Shown piece by piece: positions 16,285-22,869 of a stretch of DNA of 38,368 bases. This DNA comes from a virus, in IMG/VR virus record IMGVR_UViG_3300032220_000825, positions 1 through 38,368 of that record; one strand, 5' to 3'. Position 1 is the first letter of the stretch. Each line of letters starts with the position of its first letter. A program made the translations under genes and the position numbers. The notes beneath the pieces were generated by a model. It was not told the DNA's origin, did not search any database, and was given only the letters and a program-made list of their open reading frames with translations.

Positions 16285-17490
16285 ATGAGTGAAACAGCAA
16301 CCGCAGAACCCACATCTACAGCAACAGGATCGGAAAATCTTAGTTTTGCCGACGCATTTGATGCTGGATTTGAAGCCCTAAATAAAGCTCCCTCGGCTGA
16401 AGCCCCTGTCGCAACGGCTGTGACGGCCCCAGCCGAAACCACAAAACCCGTTGAAGTGGCTAAGACTGATGCGTCTACTTCCACCAATCCCCTCGATATT
16501 CTGACTAAGCGGATGACTGGACAAGAAGAAATCACGAAGACAGAAGCTGTTTCCGATGACTTGGATGTTAAAGCACCCGAGAATCTTAAGCCCGAAGCTC
16601 AAACTGCTTGGGCCCGTTTGACCAAAGATTTGCGCGAAGCCCGTACAAAGCTGAAAGAGCTTGAAGGCAAAGTATCCGAAGCCCCAACTAATTCTGTTGA
16701 GCAGATTGATTTGCAGAATCAGTTGAATACGCTCAAGCAGGAGCGCGATGAGTATGAGAATGAATTGAAGTTCTCCCGATTGGAGTCCACTAGGGAATAT
16801 AAACAAGCCGTTACTGAACCTTTAAACAGCATTCAGCAAGAAGTTTCCGATATCAGCAAGCTTTATGAGGGAGTTGATCCCCGGAATATCTATGCCGCAA
16901 TGGTTGAGCCAGACCCAGCAAAACGTCGCGCCTTATTAAAAGAAGCTACGAGTGCATTTGACCCAGTAGATTCTTTGGCCATTCGAAGCAAAGCAGAAGA
17001 ACTTCAAAGGGTCTTTGAGAGACGAGAAATTCTAACTAAAGATGTTAATACTGTGTTGCAGATGATTCAAGCCGAAGAGCAGAAGGAAGCAACTGCTTTC
17101 CAGCAAAGAATGGAGTCAGAGGTTAAAACTGCTTATGAGTCTGAATGGCAAAATCTACAAAAGGAAAATGCTCTATTACGCCCTATTGAGGGGAATGAAG
17201 CTTGGAATAGCACCTTAAACAACATCCAACAGCAGGCCATGCAGATTGAGAATACTGAGCTTGACCCTAGGGCTAAAGCTAAGTTGACCTTTAATGCTGC
17301 GGCTATGCCCGTGGTTATGAATGTATTTCAGGATTACGTGGCCAAGACTCAGACCCGTATTTCTGAACTTGAGAAACTGACTAAAGAACTTCGATCCACC
17401 ATGCCTTCTTCCGGTGGAGCGAAGGGTGGCGGGGTTGAACTCCCAGCTAATATCAGCTTTGTCGAAGCCCTCGAACGAGGGATGAAATAA
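16285..17490 (+). CDS. Scaffold-like capsid assembly protein
   Basis: A 401-residue, strongly charged, largely coiled-coil protein immediately before the major capsid gene, the usual scaffold position. The N-terminus is Ala/Thr/Pro-rich and disordered-looking (residues 30-85); long helices with many Glu/Lys/Gln residues follow (about 100-190 and 230-370). The C-terminus has SSGGAKGGGVELPANIS before a final short helix (FVEALERGMK), possibly the capsid-contact element. A good AAGGAAAA site precedes the ATG. The assignment rests on position and composition, not on a motif. Confidence 0.72.
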   Translation: MSETATAEPTSTATGSENLSFADAFDAGFEALNKAPSAEAPVATAVTAPAETTKPVEVAKTDASTSTNPLDILTKRMTGQEEITKTEAVSDDLDVKAPENLKPEAQTAWARLTKDLREARTKLKELEGKVSEAPTNSVEQIDLQNQLNTLKQERDEYENELKFSRLESTREYKQAVTEPLNSIQQEVSDISKLYEGVDPRNIYAAMVEPDPAKRRALLKEATSAFDPVDSLAIRSKAEELQRVFERREILTKDVNTVLQMIQAEEQKEATAFQQRMESEVKTAYESEWQNLQKENALLRPIEGNEAWNSTLNNIQQQAMQIENTELDPRAKAKLTFNAAAMPVVMNVFQDYVAKTQTRISELEKLTKELRSTMPSSGGAKGGGVELPANISFVEALERGMK

Positions 17491-17494
17491 ATTT

Positions 17495-17741
17495 GTTAAA
17501 AGCTATTGACACGTTCCATCCGGTTGATACTTTTAACTAGTTCAGTGCAGGTATAAAGATTGAGACCCTTACTGAACAAGACCTATAAAGATTGAGACGG
17601 TCTAGCAGAATTCGGGCATTAAAAGCTCTGGGATGCCGCCAGGGAAAAGTTTTGAGTCGTAGTGAGGACGGATAGCCTCGATAGGGGCTGGCGTACTTAC
17701 TATAAATCATAACCTACCCTTTGCGCGAGCAGGGGAAGGTT
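17495..17741 (+). ncRNA. Structured RNA leader of the major capsid gene, with twin identical-loop hairpins
   Basis: This 271-base gap has no ORF and is dense in inverted repeats. In order: GTTAAAAG/CTTTTAAC (17495-17502/17530-17537); GTTCAGT/ACTGAAC (17540-17546/17571-17577) with AGG/CCT inside; AGACC/GGTCT (17579-17583/17599-17603); GGCAT/ATGCC (17615-17619/17633-17637); AGCCTC-GATA-GGGGCT (17674-17689); and AACCT..AGGTT (17711-17741) capped by a GC-GCGA-GC GNRA tetraloop. The second and third hairpins expose the same 15-base loop on unrelated stems. The last hairpin ends just before the AAGGAAA ribosome site of the capsid gene. A regulatory or stabilising leader, or a processed RNA, is inferred. 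Confidence 0.6.
17552..17598 (+). repeat. Two exact 15-bp direct repeats
   Basis: TATAAAGATTGAGAC occurs at 17552-17566 and 17584-17598, 32 bases apart start to start. Each copy is flanked by arms that pair with each other but differ between copies (AGG/CCT and AGACC/GGTCT). The repeat is therefore the loop of two separate hairpins. As DNA it could also be a pair of protein-binding sites or phage promoters. Confidence 0.85.
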
Positions 17742-17761
17742 GAAAGGAAAATACTACTACT

Positions 17762-19177
17762 ATGGCTACTACTTACTCTATCGAGCAGTTGCTCGTTAAA
17801 GAAGCTGGGCGTATCGGACCGGAGATTTATCGCCGGACCGTTGATACTTCCGCCTGGCTCAAACTAACTAAACAGGAACAATTCCCCGAGGAGATGGGCG
17901 ATGTGATCAGTTCGGTCACGTTCGAACGTTTCTACCCCTCCAGCAGCATTGCTGCCGCTACCGCCAACGGTTATACCGCTGGTGATATCACCGGAGACGC
18001 GGGATTCGGATGGCGTAACCTCGGATCGAATCCGATTGATCAGACCTACACCGGGTTCAATCCTTACACCCAGACCATCTCGGGCGGAACTACTCCTCCC
18101 GTGTCCTCGAGCTCACCCTCGTCGACGGCTGGAAACGCACTCCCCATCCCCCTCACTGGCGTTACTTTCGGACAAAAGCTCCGTCAGTACAGCTTGAAGT
18201 GGGCCTCGGTTGATTCCCCCGATATCGCCTTGGAAGATTTGCGCTTTGCCGTTAAACGCAAAGAACAGCTCTCCAACATCATGGATGTCCTCTCTGAGTC
18301 GACCTCCTTGGTTTGGCAGGACCGCTATCGGCAGTTGTACACTGAGCAGGTCGCAGCTGAAGGTAACCTCGTTATCCCCAGCGCTTCCACGATTGGTATT
18401 CTTCCCGTCAACTCGACTGGGTCGAATGCTTTCAGCATCAGCGTGACTGACTTGGTTGGTGTTTACAGTGCGGTTACGGCCGGAACTGGAACCGCCGCCT
18501 CCGGCGCGTTTGCCGCTAATGCTCTGCCTCAGAGCCAGCTGACACAAGGTATCCTGAAACGGTTGTACATGAAGCTGATCCGCGACGGCGCGGGTACGCA
18601 AGCCATGGGCCGTGAAAACGGAGCCCCTGTGTTCATGCTCATCTGCGGTGCCGAAACCAGCGAAAACCTGATCCGGTTGAATGCCGACATTCGCCAGGAT
18701 TACCGGTATGCCAAACCGAATGAATTGCTCACGCCTCTCGGCATCGAGCGTTCTTACGGTGGTTTCTACCACTCCATCGACCCGTATCCTCCCCGCTTCA
18801 GCGTGTATGATACGACTAACGATAAGCTCATCCGCGTGTTCCCCTTCCGCAGGGAGACCACGACCAAGGGTACGGCTTACAACATTAACCCAGCATACGA
18901 GACGGCTAGCTACGAAATCAGCTACATCTTCCACCAAGATGTTATGCGTTCCGTGGTTCCCAGCCCGATCGCCGTTGGTAACAAGATGGGCTTCAACGCT
19001 CAGAATTACCGCGGTGAGTTCAAGTGGGTCAACATCCTTGATCGGGCGTTCAACCCGGACGGAAATGTCGGATATTTCCGCGGGGTGATGGCCAGCGGTG
19101 CTCGGCCCGTGTTCCCGCAGTATGGCTATGTCATCCTGCACACACGGCCTGCTATCAGCCTTGACTACGTTAGCTAA
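17762..19177 (+). CDS. Major capsid protein
   Basis: A 471-residue protein after the scaffold-like gene, expected to form the capsid lattice. It starts with MATTYSIEQLLVKEAGRIGPEIY and has a Gly/Ser/Thr/Pro-rich loop near residues 95-125 (possibly an extended or inserted loop). The second half is a mixed alpha/beta body ending AISLDYVS. Codon choice is strikingly richer in C-ending triplets than that of neighbouring genes, as expected for the most abundant protein. An AAGGAAA site stands about 11 bases before the ATG. Identification is from position, length, composition and codon use; no short motif is diagnostic. Confidence 0.82.
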   Translation: MATTYSIEQLLVKEAGRIGPEIYRRTVDTSAWLKLTKQEQFPEEMGDVISSVTFERFYPSSSIAAATANGYTAGDITGDAGFGWRNLGSNPIDQTYTGFNPYTQTISGGTTPPVSSSSPSSTAGNALPIPLTGVTFGQKLRQYSLKWASVDSPDIALEDLRFAVKRKEQLSNIMDVLSESTSLVWQDRYRQLYTEQVAAEGNLVIPSASTIGILPVNSTGSNAFSISVTDLVGVYSAVTAGTGTAASGAFAANALPQSQLTQGILKRLYMKLIRDGAGTQAMGRENGAPVFMLICGAETSENLIRLNADIRQDYRYAKPNELLTPLGIERSYGGFYHSIDPYPPRFSVYDTTNDKLIRVFPFRRETTTKGTAYNINPAYETASYEISYIFHQDVMRSVVPSPIAVGNKMGFNAQNYRGEFKWVNILDRAFNPDGNVGYFRGVMASGARPVFPQYGYVILHTRPAISLDYVS

Positions 19178-19201
19178 TTGAAGAAAGGAGAACTCTAAAA
19201 A

Positions 19202-19510
19202 ATGAGCTCCCCTCTTCAAACGCGCACTCAGGATAACGTCCTGGCGGCCCAAGTTCGTGGTGTGTTGAATAACGGACCCGAATGGGGCACTTCAGGAAGT
19301 ACCGTAGCAACCGTTGTAACTGGTTCGGGTGGAGCTGCCTCCACTCTCAGCACACTGACGGCTGCTTCAGGAACGGCTAGCGCAACATCGACGCTTGTTG
19401 ATGTTACCGCTACCCCAACGCAGACAACAATCAATAATAATTTTCAGACTTTGGCAACAAAGCTGAACACTATTTTGAGCTTGCTGCAAAATCTGAACGC
19501 GACTAACTAA
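19202..19510 (+). CDS. Small capsid-associated protein, possible decoration protein
   Basis: A 102-residue Ser/Thr/Ala/Gly-rich protein right after the capsid gene, with a strong AAAGGAG site. The N-terminus has TQDNVLAAQVRGVLNN, and a similar phrase opens the product of 20297-20860, so the two may be related. The middle is low-complexity (GSGGAASTLSTLTAASGTASATS) and the end is a helix (FQTLATKLNTILSLLQNLN). Decoration or head-completion is inferred from position only. Confidence 0.65.
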   Translation: MSSPLQTRTQDNVLAAQVRGVLNNGPEWGTSGSTVATVVTGSGGAASTLSTLTAASGTASATSTLVDVTATPTQTTINNNFQTLATKLNTILSLLQNLNATN

Positions 19511-19519
19511 ATAATCAAT

Positions 19520-19553
19520 TGGTCCACCGGGGTTTTTATCCCCCGGTGGACCA
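19520..19553 (+). terminator. Strong 13-bp hairpin after the capsid/decoration genes
   Basis: T-GGTCCACCGGGG (19520-19532) pairs perfectly with CCCCGGTGGACC-A (19541-19553) around an eight-base T-rich loop. It lies nine bases after the stop of the preceding gene. The 3' side lacks the U run of a classical Rho-independent terminator, so partial termination, RNA processing or 3'-end protection of the capsid mRNA is as likely. Confidence 0.6.
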
Positions 19554-19578
19554 TACCCTTTCAAGAAAGACAACTCTT

Positions 19579-19827
19579 ATGGATAATATCGATTTCCCCA
19601 TACCCAAAGGCTTTACACCTCCGGAAGGTGTTGCTGAAGGCGATGCATTCGACTTCATGGCCAGCGGTTATTTTAAAGGACCCACCATGTATCTCACAGC
19701 AGTTGAAGGCGCAGCAGTTGCTCCCGGCGAAAAAGCTGAGGACGAAGCTGAAGCCGAAACGGCAGAAGAAGACATGAGCATGGTTCAAGCCGTTGAAAAA
19801 GGAATGTCGTCGAACGAAATGGCGTAA
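19579..19827 (+). CDS. Small acidic protein, 82 aa
   Basis: Not recognised. The ATG at 19579 is chosen because the longer in-frame reading would extend through the 13-bp hairpin. The product is very acidic in its second half (KAEDEAEAETAEEDMSM). Its N-terminus IDFPIPKGFTPPEGVAEGDAF is typical of small phage head proteins of unknown role. The ribosome site is weak. It lies between the hairpin and a helical protein. Confidence 0.7.
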   Translation: MDNIDFPIPKGFTPPEGVAEGDAFDFMASGYFKGPTMYLTAVEGAAVAPGEKAEDEAEAETAEEDMSMVQAVEKGMSSNEMA

Positions 19828-19831
19828 AGCC

Positions 19832-20056
19832 GTGGACAAGCTCATCTTGGCGGTTGTCAAACAAGCCTGGAATGATCTCCAGGATCTTGACGCCGGCAAG
19901 AAACCAGCCAGGCCGAAAGCCTGTTATGAGCGGGAATCGTTCGAAATGTGTTTCGAGTTATTCTTGCCCTTGCTGGGTGTTGAGAGCTATACTGCCAATA
20001 AGATGAAATCACGGCTATACCCAACCCTAGATAGGATTTTTAGTCATGGAAAATGA
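19832..20056 (+). CDS. Hypothetical helical protein, 74 aa
   Basis: Not recognised. The GTG at 19832 lies four bases after the previous stop. A TTG at 19793 in the same frame is an alternative that overlaps the previous gene by 35 bases; neither has a good ribosome site. The peptide is basic-helical (VDKLILAVVKQAWNDLQDL, then AGKKPARPKACYE) with a leucine-rich end (FELFLPLLGVES). Position within the head-gene cluster is the only clue to function. Confidence 0.6.
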   Translation: MDKLILAVVKQAWNDLQDLDAGKKPARPKACYERESFEMCFELFLPLLGVESYTANKMKSRLYPTLDRIFSHGK

Positions 20057-20261
20057 CCATCTAGTTACCCTCCTTGAGCGTACCGCCCGCATGGACGAAA
20101 AGCTCGATTCCTTGCTTGAAGACCGAGATAAACACGACCAGCGGATCGGTAAAGTTGAGAAGCATATCCACATGGGTTATGGAGTCGTGGCAGTAATGAC
20201 ATTTATGATTTCCACGTTTGCCGAATTCTTTTGGTCAAAGATTTTTGGCAAGCATAGTTGA
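20046..20261 (+). CDS. Coiled-coil protein with C-terminal membrane span (XhlA/holin-accessory-like)
   Basis: A 71-residue protein with a heptad helix (LLERTARMDEKLDSLLEDRDK) followed by one transmembrane segment (GYGVVAVMTFMISTFAEFFW). This order is like XhlA-type hemolysin/holin accessory proteins and many small phage membrane proteins of lysis regions. An AGGA site lies about ten bases upstream; it overlaps the previous gene by 11 bases. It lies some 900 bases before the main lysis cassette, so a lysis role is possible, not proven. Confidence 0.6.
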   Translation: MENDHLVTLLERTARMDEKLDSLLEDRDKHDQRIGKVEKHIHMGYGVVAVMTFMISTFAEFFWSKIFGKHS

Positions 20262-20285
20262 CAAATAAAAATAAGACCACACAAT
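20258..20285 (+). promoter_or_regulatory. Possible sigma70-type promoter
   Basis: TTGACA (20258-20263) is followed after 16 bases by CACAAT (20280-20285; 4 of 6 to the -10 consensus). The -35 box overlaps the TGA stop of the gene before. It stands just before the AGGAG ribosome site of the next gene. Plausible but unproven. Confidence 0.35.
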
Positions 20286-20296
20286 AGGAGTACTTT

Positions 20297-20860
20297 ATGG
20301 ATTCAATTCGCAACCCTTTCTTTGCCTCTGCTGTAGCAACCGTTGACCGCGTTTTGGCCGCTCAAGTCAATTCTATTTTTAGCACTCAGATTCTAAGCAA
20401 TTTAAAGCCATCAGACATTGGCGCGGTTGCCGGCGTCACAAATAATATTTTGACCACTCCCTCAAAAGTAATGATTAGAGTTGACGGGGTAAACCTTTTA
20501 GCTGCGGTTGGCGCAAACACTCTTCTGTACACTATTCCGTCTGGATTTTCTTTCACAGCAACTTCCACGAAGCTAATCATTACAAGCACCGACCAGAGTG
20601 TAGCATTTACTACGGCCCCAGAATTTGAAATTCAAAACGGGTCGGGCATCAAGACATGTAACGTTTTGGCGTTGTCCGCTACTCGAGCTCATGCGGTTGG
20701 TGACGTAATTATGGCTGGCGGTAGTTTTGGTGGTGGGAATACCGCCAGAAAAATATCAACCGACACAGTTAACTTCACAGTAGTCAACCCAGCTAGGGTT
20801 GGCGGAACCCAAACCGTTATGCTAGCAACACTTATTGTAGAGGGCGAATTGTACAGCTAA
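20297..20860 (+). CDS. Structural protein candidate, 187 aa
   Basis: A beta-rich, soluble protein of unknown function with a good AGGAG site. The N-terminus contains TVDRVLAAQVNSIFST, similar to TQDNVLAAQVRGVLNN in the small protein after the capsid gene. This hints at a shared binding element, for example to the capsid. The body reads as alternating strands (VMIRVDGVNLLAAVG, LLYTIPSGFSFTATSTKLII). A head-decoration or head-fibre protein is the best guess from context. Confidence 0.65.
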   Translation: MDSIRNPFFASAVATVDRVLAAQVNSIFSTQILSNLKPSDIGAVAGVTNNILTTPSKVMIRVDGVNLLAAVGANTLLYTIPSGFSFTATSTKLIITSTDQSVAFTTAPEFEIQNGSGIKTCNVLALSATRAHAVGDVIMAGGSFGGGNTARKISTDTVNFTVVNPARVGGTQTVMLATLIVEGELYS

Positions 20861-20871
20861 AGGATAACTTT

Positions 20872-21174
20872 ATGCCAACTTTTTTTGACGAAAATCTAAC
20901 GACAAGCGTAACTCCAACAGATTTTGGTCTTGTATCCCTCGGACAACGAGGATTTGTTTATGCAGATTCCACCGCCGCAGTTTCTGGAAATTTCGCATGG
21001 ATTCAAGTTATTGCTTCCGGCACTAGCACATTTACTGATTTATCTGCTTTAAATTCTACAGTAGGAGCTCTTGGTACAACTGTAGCTTTAACGGCAGGTA
21101 CAATTATTTATGGTCCTTTTACGGGATTTACTTTAGCTACAAATAGTAAAGTGATCGCTTATAAAGCTGGATAA
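20872..21174 (+). CDS. Hypothetical beta-rich protein, 100 aa
   Basis: Not recognised. It has an AAGGA site, is rich in Thr, Ser, Ala and Gly, and reads as a string of strands (FAWIQVIASGTSTFTDL, GTIIYGPFTGFTLATNSKVIAYKAG). Its stop overlaps the next gene's ATG (TAATG). A small head or fibre accessory is likely from context. The last gene before the lysis cassette. Confidence 0.65.
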   Translation: MPTFFDENLTTSVTPTDFGLVSLGQRGFVYADSTAAVSGNFAWIQVIASGTSTFTDLSALNSTVGALGTTVALTAGTIIYGPFTGFTLATNSKVIAYKAG

Positions 21175-21563
21175 TGATTCGTAGCATTGTAATTTGTTTG
21201 TTTAGTGTTTTTTTATTCGGTTGCGCTTCTACTAAATATTCTTCTTCAGGTTCACTCACCCTTCAGGCCACGACCGATTCAGTTTTAAAGGCTCAAGCCA
21301 TAGCTCGTTCTATCCCTGCCTGTAAACCCGTGGCTGATGAGCTGGACAATACCAAAGACCAAATCCTAAAGCTTCAGTCTCAGGTCGATAAGAACTTTAA
21401 AGAACGTTCGGAGATGGCTGAGAGACTTGAATATCTTGAGGCCAAGTACAGCAAAGCGGTTGGCATGCTGTGGAAGTGGCGCTTGATTGGTATCGGCGGT
21501 ATGCTTCTTTTACCCGCATTTTTGGCCTTGCGTAATCTGTTTCCTATTCTTAAACTCTTTTAA
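21174..21563 (+). CDS. Unimolecular spanin candidate (lipoprotein with C-terminal membrane span)
   Basis: A 129-residue protein with exactly the u-spanin layout known from phage T1 gp11. A lipoprotein signal ends in FLFGC (Cys17 as lipidation site). A periplasmic helical/coiled-coil region follows (LDNTKDQILKLQSQVDK and on). A C-terminal transmembrane segment (LIGIGGMLLLPAFLALRNLF) closes it. Such a protein links outer and inner membranes and fuses them at the last lysis step, which implies a Gram-negative host. The holin and endolysin candidates follow directly. Assignment is from topology and context. Confidence 0.72.
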   Translation: MIRSIVICLFSVFLFGCASTKYSSSGSLTLQATTDSVLKAQAIARSIPACKPVADELDNTKDQILKLQSQVDKNFKERSEMAERLEYLEAKYSKAVGMLWKWRLIGIGGMLLLPAFLALRNLFPILKLF

Positions 21564-21905
21564 GTGAAAAAGTGGCTAAAGGATAACGTCCAGGGATTGG
21601 GCGCCCTATCGTGCGCCCTGGCCTTGTTCTTGGGTCTAGGGCCTATCCTGCGGGCCGTTGACCCCGGAGCGGGTGTGGTAGACCTTGGCGCCCTTCATGT
21701 CGTGCTCTTTTCGGCAGTTAAGCTTTTCTTTGCGGTGTCATTAGCTTGGCTAATAATCAATTTAGAGTTTAAATTTCTTGATGACTACATAGATAACAAT
21801 ACCTTGGGAGACGATTGGCGGGAGTTAGGCGGGCAGACTCGGGCGACCCTTTTGATTGCCGTGTTCCTCGGGCTCGTCCTGGCTTTTGCCTTGTTATGCG
21901 GATAA
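21564..21905 (+). CDS. Three-TM holin candidate
   Basis: A 113-residue protein starting at a GTG immediately after the spanin stop. Three hydrophobic spans are visible: around LGALSCALALFLGLGPIL, LHVVLFSAVKLFFAVSLAWLII and TLLIAVFLGLVLAFALLCG. A short acidic loop (LDDYIDNNTLGDDW) lies between spans two and three. Its size and place between spanin and endolysin fit a class I-like holin. It overlaps the endolysin start by ten bases. No sequence family recognised. Confidence 0.68.
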   Translation: MKKWLKDNVQGLGALSCALALFLGLGPILRAVDPGAGVVDLGALHVVLFSAVKLFFAVSLAWLIINLEFKFLDDYIDNNTLGDDWRELGGQTRATLLIAVFLGLVLAFALLCG

Positions 21906-22438
21906 TTTATGCGTTGGCTTTGGCATCTTTATCTTTGCTGGGTTCCGGAGAGGGAACTGCTCAGGGAAACTCAGAGGAGAGAGACAGACGATCTAATGAA
22001 GTTATTCAGGTGGCTCGAGGAACCATTGGATGGCGAGAGGTCGGTCGAAACTCCGGGCCCTTGGTGGACAAAATCCTAGCCTCGGTAGGGCTAGAAGGAT
22101 CAAGGGCTCCCTGGTGCGCGGCTTGGGTGGTATACATAGGCGATGAAGCGTTCGGCAAGAAAGAGAACCCGTACCCGAGATCTGCTTGGAGCCCAGATTT
22201 CGTTAAAAGTCCTACATGGGACAGAGGTCGCGGAAAGAAGCCAGATCGAGCCGATGCCTTTGGGATTTATTTTCAAAGTCTTAAACGCGTGGCTCATACG
22301 GGTATCATCGAAAAAGTCGAAGGGAAGTGGGCTGTAACGATAGAGGGCAATACGAACGACGATGGCAGTAGAGATGGGGATGGGGTCTATCGCAAGCGTC
22401 GACCCCTTGGTACAATACTCGCAAGGAGCTGGTTATGA
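21896..22438 (+). CDS. Secreted CHAP-like endolysin
   Basis: A 180-residue protein. The ATG at 21896 is preferred over longer readings because a signal peptide follows at once (MRIIYALALASLSLLG, processing near TAQ). The mature part has the catalytic Cys74 in APWCAAWVVYIG, His134 in RVAHTGIIEKV and an acidic/amide residue in IEGNTND (150-152), the C-H-E/N order of CHAP/NlpC-type peptidases and amidases. Export by signal peptide means the holin need not make a large hole. It overlaps the holin by ten bases and the next gene by ATGA. Confidence 0.75.
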   Translation: MRIIYALALASLSLLGSGEGTAQGNSEERDRRSNEVIQVARGTIGWREVGRNSGPLVDKILASVGLEGSRAPWCAAWVVYIGDEAFGKKENPYPRSAWSPDFVKSPTWDRGRGKKPDRADAFGIYFQSLKRVAHTGIIEKVEGKWAVTIEGNTNDDGSRDGDGVYRKRRPLGTILARSWL

Positions 22439-22827
22439 GTAACAACATTAGATTAGGAGCAATAGGTGTACAGAAAGTTTCCACCAAATTGATGGAACAA
22501 GGCTTTCTTGTAAGCCTACCCATTTACGACGATGGATACGACTTGGTTACCGACTGGAGGGGGAAGATGGTACGCGTCCAAGTTAAAACCACAGGTGGAA
22601 GTGAAGACTGTCGCAGGAGAAAGTTAAAGTTTTTTGCTATCCGCGGCCCAGGATTTGGGCATATGGAGAAGAGGCTATATACCAAAGGAGATTGCGACGT
22701 GTTCATATTTCTGCATACAACTTTGGACGCTATGTTTATCATCCCAAGGGAGAAACTCCCCCGCACCAAGTCCATCTATATGGAACCCAATTGCAAATGG
22801 CGGGACAACTGGAAAGTTCTTAAGTAG
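22435..22827 (+). CDS. PD-(D/E)XK endonuclease, free-standing (homing or resolvase type)
   Basis: A 130-residue protein. The motif is visible: GYDLVTD (Asp36) and VRVQVKTTG (Gln49-x-Lys51), after an N-terminal helix of the type seen in PF11645-like and Hjc-like nucleases. A basic patch (CRRRKLKFFAIRG) follows. The E-x-K of the fold is Q-x-K here, as in some homing endonucleases and restriction enzymes. The ATG is coupled to the endolysin stop (ATGA). No intron or intein is apparent in the neighbouring genes, so it would be free-standing. Confidence 0.65.
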   Translation: MSNNIRLGAIGVQKVSTKLMEQGFLVSLPIYDDGYDLVTDWRGKMVRVQVKTTGGSEDCRRRKLKFFAIRGPGFGHMEKRLYTKGDCDVFIFLHTTLDAMFIIPREKLPRTKSIYMEPNCKWRDNWKVLK

Positions 22828-22834
22828 GGATTGC

Positions 22835-22862
22835 TTGACTCATAATTATAGACAGGCATAAT
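22835..22862 (+). promoter_or_regulatory. Sigma70-type promoter before the repeat fibre
   Basis: TTGACT (22835-22840), 16-base spacer, CATAAT (22857-22862): 5 of 6 matches at each box. The expected start of transcription falls at or next to the ATG at 22870, and the gene has no ribosome site. Leaderless translation of the fibre is therefore possible. Confidence 0.5.
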
Positions 22863-22869
22863 CACTGCG

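Noticed and set aside
17552-17598. Mini CRISPR or iteron origin from the 15-bp repeats
   Set aside because: Only two copies, each inside its own hairpin; no AT-rich origin features or initiator gene adjacent.
17637-17693. tRNA-like fold from CGCCAG/CTGGCG arms
   Set aside because: No anticodon or T arm consensus and no CCA end; the arm also competes with the GATA-capped hairpin.
18113-19252. A 379-residue frame antisense to the major capsid gene
   Set aside because: It mirrors the biased codon usage of the capsid gene, has no ribosome site and no recognisable domain.
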